From contig NZ_KQ949036.1 in assembly GCF_001514285.1 (NCBI RefSeq), positions 249,350-286,134 on the forward strand: 36,785 nt of DNA, in the 5' to 3' direction. The notes beneath the pieces are model-generated. The model had not been told where the DNA came from and made no database searches. It saw only the letters and a program-made list of their open reading frames with translations. Below, piece after piece: positions 1 through 7,884 of the stretch. Position 1 is the first letter of the stretch, and every line of letters starts with the position of its first letter. The position numbers and the translations under genes were made by a program. This DNA is from Streptomyces sp. DSM 15324 (GTDB taxonomy: Bacteria > Actinomycetota > Actinomycetes > Streptomycetales > Streptomycetaceae).

Positions 1-304
1 TGCCCAGGTCGACGTGTACAAGCTCGCCGAGGAGGTCACGGCGGGCCTCACCGGCATGGAGGTCCCGCTGCGGGTCGCCGTCATGGGCTGTGTGGTGAAC
101 GGCCCCGGCGAGGCCCGCGAGGCGGACCTCGGGGTCGCCTCCGGCAACGGCAAGGGCCAGATCTTCGTGAAGGGCGAGGTCATCAAGACCGTCCCCGAGT
201 CCAAGATCGTCGAGACCCTCATCGAGGAGGCCATGAAGCTGGCCGAGCAGATGGAGGCCGACGGAGTCGCCTCGGGCGAGCCGTCGGTGGCGGTCGCGGG
301 CTGA
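1..304 (+). CDS. ispG: IspG (GcpE), 4-hydroxy-3-methylbut-2-enyl diphosphate synthase, C-terminal part
   Basis: The reading frame is open from base 2 and ends at TGA 302-304, so only about the last 100 residues of a protein of roughly 385 are present. The segment PLRVAVMGCVVNGPGEAREADLG is the conserved IspG C-terminal motif; its Cys is one of the three ligands of the [4Fe-4S] cluster, and the NGPGE turn is characteristic of the family. IspG carries out the penultimate step of the MEP isoprenoid pathway in the cytoplasm, reductively opening methylerythritol cyclodiphosphate. The tail (GVASGEPSVAVAG) is low complexity and probably disordered. The 5' part lies outside the window, so the start and promoter cannot be judged. 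Confidence 0.95.
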   Translation, partial: AQVDVYKLAEEVTAGLTGMEVPLRVAVMGCVVNGPGEAREADLGVASGNGKGQIFVKGEVIKTVPESKIVETLIEEAMKLAEQMEADGVASGEPSVAVAG

Positions 305-309
305 CGAGA

Positions 310-324
310 GCGCCGGCCCGGCGC
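310..324. terminator. Short GC inverted repeat after ispG
   Basis: GCGCCGG, one base, then CCGGCGC: perfect 7-bp arms starting six bases after the ispG stop. The near-zero spacer means the innermost pairs would have to open, so the real stem is about 5-6 bp. There is no T-run. It is a plausible factor-dependent or intrinsic GC terminator, with modest support. Confidence 0.35.
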
Positions 325-360
325 CGGCAAAGCTCGGCTTCTCGGTGCCGGTCCGTGTCC

Positions 361-445
361 TTCAGCCCGTCCGGCGTTTGAGGACGAGGCCCGTTCAGGG
401 CCGATGCGGGGGTCTGGGGGCGGCAGCCCCCAGGGACGGCACGGG
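361..445. repeat. Streptomycete intergenic repeat element with hairpin
   Basis: This stretch reads CAGCCCGTCCGGCGTTTGAG, then GACGAGG, a short CCGTTCAGGGCC segment and GGGGGTCTGGGGGCGGCAGC. From memory this is a sequence family found many times between Streptomyces genes. It contains a perfect 8-bp hairpin, CTGGGGGC/GCCCCCAG (414-421 and 426-433, loop GGCA). It lies between ispG and a gene in the same orientation and may end ispG transcription. The rest of 305-555 shows nothing coding. Confidence 0.6.
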
Positions 446-555
446 AAGCCCACGGCCACCCCGAAGACACCGGCCACCCCACACGCAGGGCGGCACCGCT
501 CAGCTTCCGCAGGTACAGTGCGGGGATCAGCAGCCCTGAGTGTGAGGCCCCGTAG

Positions 556-1404
556 TTGTTGACCCAGACCACCTCCCGGGTCCTCGAACCGAGCGACCTG
601 GACGCCGCGCTCGCCGTCCTCGACCGCGAGCCGGTGACCAACGCCTTCGTCACCTCCCGCGTCCAGGTCGCGGGCCTCGACCCCTGGCGGCTCGGCGGCG
701 AGATGTGGGGCTGGTACGAGGACGGCATGCTGACGTCGCTGTGCTACGCGGGCGCCAACCTCGTCCCCATCTGCGCCACCCCCCGCGCCGTCCGCGCCTT
801 CGCCGACCGCGCCCGCAGAGCGGGCCGCCGCTGCTCCTCCATCGTCGGCCCCGCCGAGTCCACCACCCAGCTCTGGCGTCTCCTCGAACCCCACTGGGGC
901 CCCGCCCGCGAGGTCCGCGCCCACCAGCCCCTCATGGTCACCGACCGGATGCCCGCCGACCTGGCCCCCGACCCCTACGTCCGCCGCATCCGCAAGGACG
1001 AGATGGAGACGATCATGCCGGCCTGCGTGGCGATGTTCACCGAGGAGGTGGGCGTCTCCCCGATGGCCGGCGACGGAGGCCTGCTCTACCAGGCCCGCGT
1101 CGCGGAACTCGTCGGCTCCGGCCGCTCCTTCGCCCGCCTCGACGAACACGGCAGAGTCGTCTTCAAGGCGGAGATCGGCGCGGCCACCCCGCAGGCCTGC
1201 CAGATCCAGGGCGTCTGGGTCGCCCCGGAGTACCGGGGGAGAGGCCTCGCGGCGCCCGGCATGGCCGCGGTCCTGCGCTACGCCCTCGCGGACGTGGCCC
1301 CGGTGGTCAGCCTCTACGTCAACGACTTCAACACGGCCGCGCGCCGGACGTACCGGAGGGTCGGCTTCCAAGAGGTCGGCGCATTCATGAGCGTGCTGTT
1401 CTGA
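556..1404 (+). CDS. GNAT-family N-acetyltransferase with N-terminal DUF4081-like domain
   Basis: 282 aa. The start must be TTG 556 or later, because an in-frame TAG (553-555) lies directly before it; a GAGG at 543-546 is well spaced for this TTG. Residues about 1-130 (DLDAALAVLDREPVTNAF, GGEMWGWYEDG, ATPRAVRAFADRAR) resemble the DUF4081 domain that precedes a GNAT fold in many actinobacterial proteins. Residues about 140-282 are the GNAT domain, with the acetyl-CoA loop VAPEYRGRGLAAPGM (Q/R-x-x-G-x-G/A type) and the C-terminal SLYVNDFNTAARRTYRRVGF. It transfers acetyl from acetyl-CoA to an unknown amine. It sits 21 bp before a second GNAT gene in the same direction; the pair between ispG and proS is, from memory, a usual streptomycete arrangement. 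The substrate cannot be inferred. Confidence 0.85.
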   Translation: MLTQTTSRVLEPSDLDAALAVLDREPVTNAFVTSRVQVAGLDPWRLGGEMWGWYEDGMLTSLCYAGANLVPICATPRAVRAFADRARRAGRRCSSIVGPAESTTQLWRLLEPHWGPAREVRAHQPLMVTDRMPADLAPDPYVRRIRKDEMETIMPACVAMFTEEVGVSPMAGDGGLLYQARVAELVGSGRSFARLDEHGRVVFKAEIGAATPQACQIQGVWVAPEYRGRGLAAPGMAAVLRYALADVAPVVSLYVNDFNTAARRTYRRVGFQEVGAFMSVLF

Positions 1405-1412
1405 CCCACCTG

Positions 1413-1418
1413 TAGGCT
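1413..1418 (+). promoter_or_regulatory. Candidate -10 element for a leaderless mRNA
   Basis: TAGGCT fits the actinobacterial TANNNT -10 consensus and ends 7 bases before the ATG at 1426, the spacing expected if transcription begins at or next to the start codon. There is no Shine-Dalgarno sequence between them, and no clear -35 box was seen. Confidence 0.45.
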
Positions 1419-1425
1419 CCCCGCC

Positions 1426-1959
1426 ATGGATCTCGTCATCGGCCCCCTGGACCTCCCCGCCCATGTGGACGAGGCCCTCGCGGTGCAGGCCGTCGCCTTC
1501 GGCCTCGGCCCCGACGAGGTCGCGGTCCGCCGCCAGATCGTCCTGCGGCACATGACGTACCCGGGCGCCCGGGCCCTCGGCGCCACCACCGGCGAGGGCC
1601 GCCTCGTCGGCTTCGTCTACGGCATGCCGAACGACCGCACCCACTGGTGGTCCACCGTCGTCGAGCCGTACCTGCGCGCCCAGGGCACCGACTTCTGGCT
1701 CGACGACTCCTTCGTCATCACCGAGCTGCACGTCCACCCCGCCTACCAGAACCGCGGCGCGGGCCGCGCCCTGATCACCGCGATCACCGACAGCGCGAGC
1801 CAGCCCCGCTCGATCCTCTCCGCGATCGACTTCGACAGCCCCGCCCGCGCCCTCTACCGCTCCCTCGGCTACCAGGACCTGGCCCGCCGCGTCCTGTTCC
1901 CCAGCGCCCCCCGCCCCTACGCCGTCATGGGCGCCCCGCTCCCCCTGCTCCGCACGTAA
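1426..1959 (+). CDS. GNAT-family N-acetyltransferase
   Basis: 177 aa, single GNAT domain. Visible motifs are ELHVHPAYQNRGAGRALI (beta4 and the acetyl-CoA-binding Q/R-x-x-G-x-G/A loop, about residues 101-118) and SPARALYRSLGYQDL (the C-terminal aromatic helix, about 144-158). The central WWSTVVEPYL segment is specific to this subfamily. The ATG at 1426 has no Shine-Dalgarno sequence, but TAGGCT lies 7 bases upstream, suggesting a leaderless transcript separate from the preceding gene. Like its neighbour it transfers acetyl from acetyl-CoA to an unidentified acceptor; nothing in the sequence identifies the substrate. Confidence 0.85.
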   Translation: MDLVIGPLDLPAHVDEALAVQAVAFGLGPDEVAVRRQIVLRHMTYPGARALGATTGEGRLVGFVYGMPNDRTHWWSTVVEPYLRAQGTDFWLDDSFVITELHVHPAYQNRGAGRALITAITDSASQPRSILSAIDFDSPARALYRSLGYQDLARRVLFPSAPRPYAVMGAPLPLLRT

Positions 1960-2033
1960 CGGATTTCCGGCGACCCCGCGCTCCCGGCTAACCTCCTTGC
2001 CATCACCTCTTTCCCGGCAGGAGTACGAGAACC

Positions 2034-3737
2034 ATGGCGAACGCACCGGTCCAGCGCATGTCCCAGTTGATGGCGAAGACCTTGCGCGACGACCCGGCGG
2101 ACGCCGAGGTCCTCAGCCACAAGCTCCTCGTCCGCGCCGGCTACGTCCGCCGCACCGCCGCCGGCATCTGGTCCTGGCTCCCCCTCGGCAAGAAGGTGCT
2201 CGCCAACGTCGAGCGGATCGTCCGCGAGGAGATGGACGCGATCGGCGCCCAGGAGGTGCTGCTCCCCGCCCTCCTGCCCCGTGAGCCGTACGACGCCACG
2301 GGCCGCTGGGACGAGTACGGCGCGGAGCTGTTCCGGCTGAAGGACCGCAAGGGCGGCGACTACCTCCTCGGCCCCACCCACGAGGAGATCTTCACCCTGC
2401 TGGTCAAGGACCAGGCGTCCTCGTACAAGGACCTGCCCGTCATCCTGTACCAGATCCAGCACAAGTACCGCGACGAGGCCCGTCCGCGGGCCGGCATCCT
2501 GCGCGGCCGTGAGTTCCTGATGAAGGACTCCTACTCCTTCGACACCGAGGACGAGGGCCTCGCCCACTCCTACGCCCTGCACCGCGACGCCTACCAGCGG
2601 GTCTTCGAGCGCCTCGGCCTCGACTACCGCATCTGCGCCGCCACCGCCGGCGCGATGGGCGGCTCCAAGTCGGAGGAGTTCCTCGCCCCCGCCGGCGCCG
2701 GCGAGGACACCTTCGCCGACTGCCCGAACTGCGACTTCGCGGCCAACACCGAGGCGATCTCGTACGAGCTGAAGCCGGTCGCCGCCGAGGGCGTGCCCGC
2801 GCTGGAGGAGATCCCCACCCCGGACACCCCCACCATCGAGACCCTCGCCGCCCACCTCGGCGTCCAGGCCTCCGACACGCTGAAGAACCTCCTCGTGAAG
2901 GTCGACGGCGAGATCGTCGCCGTGGGCGTGCCCGGTGACCGCGAGGTGGACCTGGACAAGGTCGAGGCGCACTTCGCCCCGGCGACGGTCGAGCTGGTCA
3001 CCGCCGAGGACTTCGTCGGCCGCCCCGACCTGGTGCGCGGTTACGTCGGCCCGCAGGGCCTGGGCGAGAAGGTCACCTACATCGCCGACCCGCGCGTGGC
3101 CCCCGGCACCTCCTGGATCACGGGCGCCAACAAGGACGGCATGCACGCGAAGAACGTGGTCGCGGGCCGTGACTTCGAGGTCGACACGTACGTCGACGTC
3201 GTGGTCGTCCAGGAGGGCGACCCCTGCCCGAACTGCGGCACCGGCCTCAAGCTGGACCGTGCCATCGAGATCGGCCACATCTTCCAGCTCGGCCGCAAGT
3301 ACGCCGACGCCCTCAAGCTCGACGTCCTCGGCCAGAACGGCAAGCCGGTCCGCGTCACCATGGGCTCCTACGGCATCGGCGTCTCCCGCGCGGTCGCGGC
3401 CCTCGCCGAGCAGACCGCCGACGACAAGGGCCTGTGCTGGCCCGCCGAGGTCGCCCCGGCCGACGTCCACGTGGTCGCCGCCGGCAAGGCCCTCCAGACC
3501 GAGCTGGCGCTGGAGGTCTCCGAGAAGCTGCGGGCGGCCGGCCTGCGCGTCCTGGTCGACGACCGGGCCGGGGTCTCCCCGGGCGTGAAGTTCACCGACT
3601 CCGAGCTGATCGGCGTACCGAAGATCCTGGTCGCGGGCCGTCGCTCGGGCGAGGGCGTGGTCGAGCTGAAGGACCGCAGGACCGGAGAGCGCGAGGAGCT
3701 CACGGTGGACGAGGCGATCGCGAGGCTCACCGCCTGA
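2034..3737 (+). CDS. proS: Prolyl-tRNA synthetase, bacterial type with editing domain
   Basis: 567 aa, full length for the bacterial form. Class II core: the N-terminal part with LSHKLLVRAGYVRRTAAGIWSWLP, the THEE loop (GPTHEEIFTLL), motif 2 (YRDEARPRAGILRGREFLMKDSYSF) and motif 3 (GSYGIGVSRAVAALAEQ). Between motifs 2 and 3 (about residues 225-405) lies the INS editing domain (YELKPVAAEG through TWITGANKDG), which hydrolyses Ala-tRNA(Pro). The anticodon-binding domain (VHVVAAGKALQTELALEVSEKL to the C-terminus) follows. The ATG at 2034 has AGGAG at 2020-2024. The enzyme charges tRNA(Pro) in the cytosol. It begins 74 bp after the GNAT gene; a TAACCT at 1989-1994 could be a -10 for its own transcript, but no -35 supports it. 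Confidence 0.97.
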   Translation: MANAPVQRMSQLMAKTLRDDPADAEVLSHKLLVRAGYVRRTAAGIWSWLPLGKKVLANVERIVREEMDAIGAQEVLLPALLPREPYDATGRWDEYGAELFRLKDRKGGDYLLGPTHEEIFTLLVKDQASSYKDLPVILYQIQHKYRDEARPRAGILRGREFLMKDSYSFDTEDEGLAHSYALHRDAYQRVFERLGLDYRICAATAGAMGGSKSEEFLAPAGAGEDTFADCPNCDFAANTEAISYELKPVAAEGVPALEEIPTPDTPTIETLAAHLGVQASDTLKNLLVKVDGEIVAVGVPGDREVDLDKVEAHFAPATVELVTAEDFVGRPDLVRGYVGPQGLGEKVTYIADPRVAPGTSWITGANKDGMHAKNVVAGRDFEVDTYVDVVVVQEGDPCPNCGTGLKLDRAIEIGHIFQLGRKYADALKLDVLGQNGKPVRVTMGSYGIGVSRAVAALAEQTADDKGLCWPAEVAPADVHVVAAGKALQTELALEVSEKLRAAGLRVLVDDRAGVSPGVKFTDSELIGVPKILVAGRRSGEGVVELKDRRTGEREELTVDEAIARLTA

Positions 3738-3787
3738 AGCAGGTAATCCTCACGGGCATCTCTGAGGCCGTTCCCCGACCGTAGTGC

Positions 3788-3910
3788 GTGACAGAACGTC
3801 ACTTCGGAGGGGAACGGTCCCCGTCCCCAGCGGACGCTGAAGCGCGCCTGCGGGCCGGGGCCGACTGCCCCGTGCTCGCCCTCAAGCTCACCTCCACGAC
3901 GGTCATCTGA
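3788..3910 (+). CDS. Possible 40-aa small protein or gene remnant after proS
   Basis: GTG 3788 opens 40 codons to TGA 3908-3910, encoding a product that begins MTERHFGGERSPSPADAEA and ends TSTTVI. Codon third positions are mostly G/C, as in real genes here, and the AEARLRAGADCPVLALKLT segment looks protein-like. There is no Shine-Dalgarno sequence, and the start region is itself a small inverted repeat (GTGAC at 3788-3792, GTCAC at 3798-3802). It may be a genuine small ORF, the leftover 5' end of a deleted gene, or chance. The rest of 3738-3969 shows nothing coding and no obvious long-stem terminator. Confidence 0.3.
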   Translation: MTERHFGGERSPSPADAEARLRAGADCPVLALKLTSTTVI

Positions 3911-3969
3911 CGGGAAATCAGCCGCAGTCGCAGCGATCGCCAGGCGCAACAGCCCCCGCCCTCACCGTC

Positions 3970-4875
3970 CTAGAGCCACCCGGCGAATTCGAGCAACAGC
4001 TCCGCGTCCCGCCCTCGCCCCACGCGGAGCGCCCGCACCCCCGACTCGACGGCGCGGAAGAGCGTCCACCCGCGCACCCGCTCCTGGTCCAGCTCCAACG
4101 ACTCCGCCAGCTTGCGCACCCGCCGCCGCGTGGTTGCCGCCCCCGACGGTGAGGCGATCAGATCCTCCACCCGGTCCCGCACCAGCCGCGCCAGATCGAA
4201 CGCGCACTCACCGACTACCGGATCCGGCCCCACCGCCAGCCACGGCGTCCGCTCGGCCGCCAGCACCTTGCTCTGCCGGAACGTCCCGTGCAGCAGCCGG
4301 TGTTCGGGCGGTGCGGCCAGCAACTCCGCCCGGGCCGTGAGCGCGGCGTCCACCAGGGCCACGACCTCCCCGCCGGCACTCGCCCGCATCGCCTCGGCCT
4401 GCCGCCCGGTCCGCTCGGCCACCGTCTCGAAGCCCCCCGCGACCCCGCCGTCGGCCGGCGGCTCCACCCACAGCCTCCGCAGCGTCCCCGCCGCCTCCAG
4501 CAGCGCCTTCGCCTCCGGCAGCGACCGGACCGAGACATCCGGGTGCAGCCGTTCGAGCAGCAGCACCCCCTCCGTGACCGGCCCGTCCAGCAGGTGTACG
4601 GCACCCAGGCCGCCCCAGTGCGCCAGCGCCGCCCGCTCCGCCTCCGGCCGGAACCTGGGCGGGGCCAGCTTGAGCACGGCGGGTGTCCCGTCCGCCCGGC
4701 GCACCAGCACCACCAGGCTGCTCCGGCCGCCGGGCAGCTGCACCCGCTCGACGGTCAACTCGCGCAGAGCGACGGCCTGTCCGGCCGCCTCCGGCAGCTT
4801 CTCCAACCAGTCGTCACCGCTCGGTGCCGTCTCACCGAGCGCCCGCACCAGCCGCTGCGGCGGTTCGAAAGCCAT
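3970..4875 (-). CDS. Aminoglycoside phosphotransferase-fold protein with degenerate active site
   Basis: 301 aa, similar overall to the APH(6)/streptomycin-6-phosphotransferase-like group of the APH/choline-kinase superfamily. The N-lobe keeps AVLKL (Lys69, the ATP-contacting lysine) and FRPEAERAALAHW (helix C Glu). The C-lobe region that should read HGDLHxxN reads HGTFRQSKVL (196-205): the catalytic Asp is Thr198 and the metal-binding Asn is Lys203. The following LAVGPDPVVGECAFDLARLV lacks the usual IDPxP Asp (Gly216). So the fold is likely but kinase activity by the standard mechanism is not. ATG 4875 is preceded by a GGGAAGGGA purine stretch. It is the last gene of a minus-strand unit, 28 bp after the ferritin-like gene. 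Binding or scaffold roles are possible; function unknown. Confidence 0.8.
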   Translation of the reverse strand: MAFEPPQRLVRALGETAPSGDDWLEKLPEAAGQAVALRELTVERVQLPGGRSSLVVLVRRADGTPAVLKLAPPRFRPEAERAALAHWGGLGAVHLLDGPVTEGVLLLERLHPDVSVRSLPEAKALLEAAGTLRRLWVEPPADGGVAGGFETVAERTGRQAEAMRASAGGEVVALVDAALTARAELLAAPPEHRLLHGTFRQSKVLAAERTPWLAVGPDPVVGECAFDLARLVRDRVEDLIASPSGAATTRRRVRKLAESLELDQERVRGWTLFRAVESGVRALRVGRGRDAELLLEFAGWL

Positions 4876-4903
4876 GCGCGAGTCGTTCCCTTCCCTCTCC
4901 GGG

Positions 4904-5422
4904 TCACATCGTCGGCGTCGCCGAGACTCCGGAGGTCGCCGCGTCCGTACCCGCCCGCTCGGCGAGCCCAGGGAAGGCTACGCTCCCGCCGCGCCAGCGC
5001 GCCGCGCGCACCGCCGCCTCCCGCAGCGCCCCGGCCGCCTCCCGGCGCCGCCCGTCCGCGGCTGCCCGCACCAGATCCGAGTACACCCCGGCCACCCGTC
5101 CCTCCAGCTCCGCGGCCAGCCGGACCGCCGTCGCCGCGTCCGTCACCGGGAACGGCAGGGCGTACGCGGCGCTCGCGGCGACCGGCTCGGCGCCCAGGTC
5201 GCGCACCTCGCGCACCAGCGCGTCCCGCCGCGCCCGGTGCGCGTCGTACGCGGCCCGCGCCTCGGTACGCCGGTCGGCGCCGATCCGGCCGCCGACCACG
5301 CCGTACCCGTACACGGCGGCGTGCTCGGCGGCCAACGCCGCCTGGAGCGCCGTCAGCTCCCCGCTCGCCTCGCTCTTCCCGCTCTTCCCCGGCTTCGCGC
5401 TCTCCGTGCTCCTGTCGGTCAT
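4904..5422 (-). CDS. Ferritin-like domain protein (DUF4439 type)
   Basis: 172 aa. The segment ELTALQAALAAEHAAVYGYGVVGGRIG (from about residue 22) is the signature first helix of the DUF4439 ferritin-like family, followed by AYDAHRARRDALVREVRDLGAEPVAASAAYALPFPV and two more long Ala-rich helices, giving a four-helix-bundle-like protein. No signal peptide is seen; the N-terminus (TESAKPGKSGKSEASGE) is disordered. Its ATG overlaps the stop of the upstream lipoprotein gene by 4 bases (ATGA), so the two are translationally coupled and probably act together. Metal ligands cannot be assigned with confidence from the sequence. Confidence 0.8.
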   Translation of the reverse strand: MTDRSTESAKPGKSGKSEASGELTALQAALAAEHAAVYGYGVVGGRIGADRRTEARAAYDAHRARRDALVREVRDLGAEPVAASAAYALPFPVTDAATAVRLAAELEGRVAGVYSDLVRAAADGRRREAAGALREAAVRAARWRGGSVAFPGLAERAGTDAATSGVSATPTM

Positions 5423-6033
5423 CGGTTCCCCTCCGTCAGCAGATACGCGTGGGCCGCCCCGGCCGCCGCCACCGAGGCCAGCAGCCGCGCCAGCTCGCCC
5501 GGGACGTCGAGCAGCTCGGCGGTCCTGCGGTCCGCCAGCTCCCGCTCGGCCGCGGCGAGCGCCGCGAGCGCGTCCTTCTCGGTCACCGGCGCGGCTGTCG
5601 TCCCCGTGGCGGCAGGAGGCGGCGTGGCGGGCGGAGAAGACGTGGAGGGTGAAGGGGACGCAGGGGACGCAGAGGGTGTGGAAGACGTGGGGGACGCCTG
5701 GGCGGCAGAGGGGGACGCGGTCGGGGAAGGCCCGCCGCCCCCGCCGAACGCCTCCACGTGCCGGACGACCTCCGCCCGCAGCGGTGCCAGCCGCTGCGCC
5801 AGCGGGGGATGGGCGGCGAGGACGGCGTCGTACCGCGCCAGCAGCCCGCCGCTGTCCGCGGCCGCACGCGCGCGTGCCCGTTCGGTCACCGACGGGCTGC
5901 CGCCGGCGACCTCCTCCTCGGCGTGCTCGGAGCCGGACGAGCAGCCCACGAGCAGGGCCGCCCCGGCGGCCGACGCGAGCAGGGTTCTTCTGCGCGGCCC
6001 GGAGCGGGCGCGCGGAACGAGCGGGAACGGCAC
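5419..6033 (-). CDS. Secreted lipoprotein, streptomycete type, function unknown
   Basis: 204 aa from GTG 6033, chosen because GAGGA lies 8 bases upstream on the minus strand; the longer open frame upstream lacks such a site. The N-terminus has GPRRRTLL, then the hydrophobic ASAAGAALLVGC, with LVGC as lipobox; the twin arginines suggest possible Tat export. After the lipidated Cys, residues about 35-90 are helical (TERARARAAADSGGLLARYDAVLAAHPPLAQRLAPL). A Ser/Pro/Thr-rich linker (SPTASPSAAQASPTSSTPSA) follows, and then a second helical part (EKDALAALAAAERELADRRTAELLDVPGELARLLASVAAAGAAHAYLL) that may itself be ferritin-like. It is the first gene of the three-gene minus unit and diverges from rimP. 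Confidence 0.75.
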   Translation of the reverse strand: MPFPLVPRARSGPRRRTLLASAAGAALLVGCSSGSEHAEEEVAGGSPSVTERARARAAADSGGLLARYDAVLAAHPPLAQRLAPLRAEVVRHVEAFGGGGGPSPTASPSAAQASPTSSTPSASPASPSPSTSSPPATPPPAATGTTAAPVTEKDALAALAAAERELADRRTAELLDVPGELARLLASVAAAGAAHAYLLTEGNR

Positions 6034-6236
6034 GGCAGACGTCCTCGGGGAATACGTGCGAACGGAGGACCGGGAAGCGAACAGGTCCGTGATCACCGTA
6101 CCCGCGCGCACGCCGGAGCGAGGCCTCCGCCACCCTCCGTGCACGGGTGGACGGCAACACTCCCCGCGACCGGATACCCTTTGACCAGACACGCGACCCA
6201 TCCCACAACAGCACACGCGGCCGAGGAGTCACCCGG

Positions 6237-6749
6237 ATGAGCACCACCCAGAGCGAGAGGCTGCGAGAGCTCCTGGAACCGCTCGTCACCTCCCAGGGCC
6301 TGGATCTCGAAGAGATCGCCGTGGACTCCGTCGGTCGCAAGCGTGTGCTGCGCGTCGTCGTCGACTCCGACACCGGGGCGGACCTGGACCAGATCGCCGA
6401 TGTGAGCCGCGCGCTCTCGGCGAAGCTCGACGAGAGCGACGCGATGGGCGCGGGCGAGTACACCCTCGAGGTCGGCACCCCGGGCGCCGAGCGCTCCCTC
6501 ACCGAGCACCGCCACTACGTGCGCGCCACCGGCCGGCTGGTGAAGTTCCAGCTGACCGAGGGCGGCGAACTGATCGCGCGGATCCTGAAGGCCGACGACG
6601 ACGGCCTCGACCTCGAAGTGCCCGGTGTGAAGGGCCGCAGGGCCACGACCCGCAGAGTCGGCTTCCCGGACATCGAGAAGGCGCGCGTGCAGGTCGAGTT
6701 CAACCGCAAGGACCAGGACGTCAAGGACGAGAAGGAAGAGGAGGCGTAG
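6237..6749 (+). CDS. rimP: Ribosome maturation factor RimP
   Basis: 170 aa. RimP assists late assembly of the 30S subunit. Conserved parts include LEPLVTSQGLDLEEIAVDSVGRKRVLRVVVDSD, DVSRALSAKLDE and YTLEVGTPGAERSLTEHRHYVRATGRLVKFQL, the last being the family signature around the domain junction. The acidic/basic tail (KDQDVKDEKEEEA) is variable. ATG 6237 is chosen over the longer open frame because GAGGAG (6223-6228) precedes it by 8 bases. It opens the rimP-nusA-ylxR-infB operon; nusA begins 2 bases after its stop. In the divergent spacer (6034-6236) TACCCT (6175-6180) could be a -10 and TTGACC (6181-6186) a -35, but no full, correctly spaced promoter was found. Confidence 0.95.
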   Translation: MSTTQSERLRELLEPLVTSQGLDLEEIAVDSVGRKRVLRVVVDSDTGADLDQIADVSRALSAKLDESDAMGAGEYTLEVGTPGAERSLTEHRHYVRATGRLVKFQLTEGGELIARILKADDDGLDLEVPGVKGRRATTRRVGFPDIEKARVQVEFNRKDQDVKDEKEEEA

Positions 6750-6751
6750 CC

Positions 6752-7738
6752 GTGGACATCGACATGAGTGCCCTGCGGGGCTTGGTACGGGAGAAGGAGA
6801 TCTCCTTCGACCTGCTGGTCGAGGCGATCGAGTCGGCCCTCCTCATCGCCTACCACCGCACCGAGGGAAGCCGCCGATACGCGCGCGTGGAGCTCAACCG
6901 GGAGACCGGGCATGTGACCGTGTGGGCGAAGGAGGACCCCGAGGACCTCGAAGAGGGCCAGGAGCCCCGCGAGTTCGACGACACCCCGTCCGGCTTCGGC
7001 CGTATCGCCGCCACCACCGCCAAGCAGGTGATCCTGCAGCGGCTGCGCGACGCCGAGGACGACGCGACGCTCGGCGAGTACGCCGGCCGCGAGGGCGACA
7101 TCGTCACCGGCGTGGTCCAGCAGGGCCGCGACCCCAAGAACGTGCTCGTGGACATCGGCAAGCTGGAGGCCATCCTCCCGGTCCAGGAGCAGGTCCCCGG
7201 AGAGACGTACCCGCACGGCATGCGCCTGCGTTCGTACGTCGTTCGGGTGGCCAAGGGCGTCCGGGGTCCCTCGGTCACGCTTTCGCGTACCCACCCCAAT
7301 CTGGTGAAGAAGCTGTTCGCGCTGGAGGTGCCGGAGATCGCCGACGGGTCCGTCGAGATCGCCGCCATCGCCCGCGAGGCCGGCCACCGCACCAAGATCG
7401 CCGTACGGTCCACCCGTTCGGGCCTGAACGCCAAGGGAGCCTGCATCGGCCCCATGGGCGGCCGGGTGCGCAACGTGATGGGCGAGCTGAACGGCGAGAA
7501 GATCGACATCGTCGACTGGTCGGACGACCCGGCCGAGATGGTGGCGAACGCGCTGTCCCCGGCCCGGGTCTCCAAGGTCGACGTGGTGGACCTCGCGGCC
7601 CGCTCCGCGCGCGTGACCGTGCCGGACTACCAGCTGTCCCTGGCGATCGGCAAGGAGGGCCAGAACGCCCGCCTCGCCGCCCGCCTCACCGGCTGGCGGA
7701 TCGACATCCGACCGGACACCGAGCAGACGTCCGACTAG
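6752..7738 (+). CDS. nusA: Transcription termination/antitermination factor NusA
   Basis: 328 aa. The RNA-polymerase-binding N-terminal domain covers about residues 1-125 (SALRGLVREKEISFDLLVEAIESALLIAYHR), followed by an S1 domain (GDIVTGVVQQGRDPKNVLVDIGKLEAILP) and two KH domains (RTKIAVRS...CIGPMGGRVRNVMGELNGEKIDIVDW; LAIGKEGQNARLAARLTGWRIDI). The protein ends after KH2 without the acidic repeats of the E. coli protein, as usual in Actinobacteria. The start is GTG 6752, with GAGGAGG at 6738-6744 inside the end of rimP; the ATG at 6764 would be too far from it. NusA modulates pausing and termination and supports rRNA antitermination. Confidence 0.96.
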   Translation: MDIDMSALRGLVREKEISFDLLVEAIESALLIAYHRTEGSRRYARVELNRETGHVTVWAKEDPEDLEEGQEPREFDDTPSGFGRIAATTAKQVILQRLRDAEDDATLGEYAGREGDIVTGVVQQGRDPKNVLVDIGKLEAILPVQEQVPGETYPHGMRLRSYVVRVAKGVRGPSVTLSRTHPNLVKKLFALEVPEIADGSVEIAAIAREAGHRTKIAVRSTRSGLNAKGACIGPMGGRVRNVMGELNGEKIDIVDWSDDPAEMVANALSPARVSKVDVVDLAARSARVTVPDYQLSLAIGKEGQNARLAARLTGWRIDIRPDTEQTSD

Positions 7739-7884
7739 ATGTCCCACCTGTTCCACCTGGGGTTGGGCCGTTCGGGGGAATAGATCCAAGCCGAGGCCCG
7801 CTCAGATCACGTCAGATGTATCGCGGCAACCGTTCGACTCCTGCCCCGAAGGGGTGAGGTGGCCGCGGGGAGGTAGACTTAACT

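Noticed and set aside
1960..2033. T-box-type leader before proS
   Set aside because: The spacer is only 74 bp and contains no T-box-like sequence or specifier stem.
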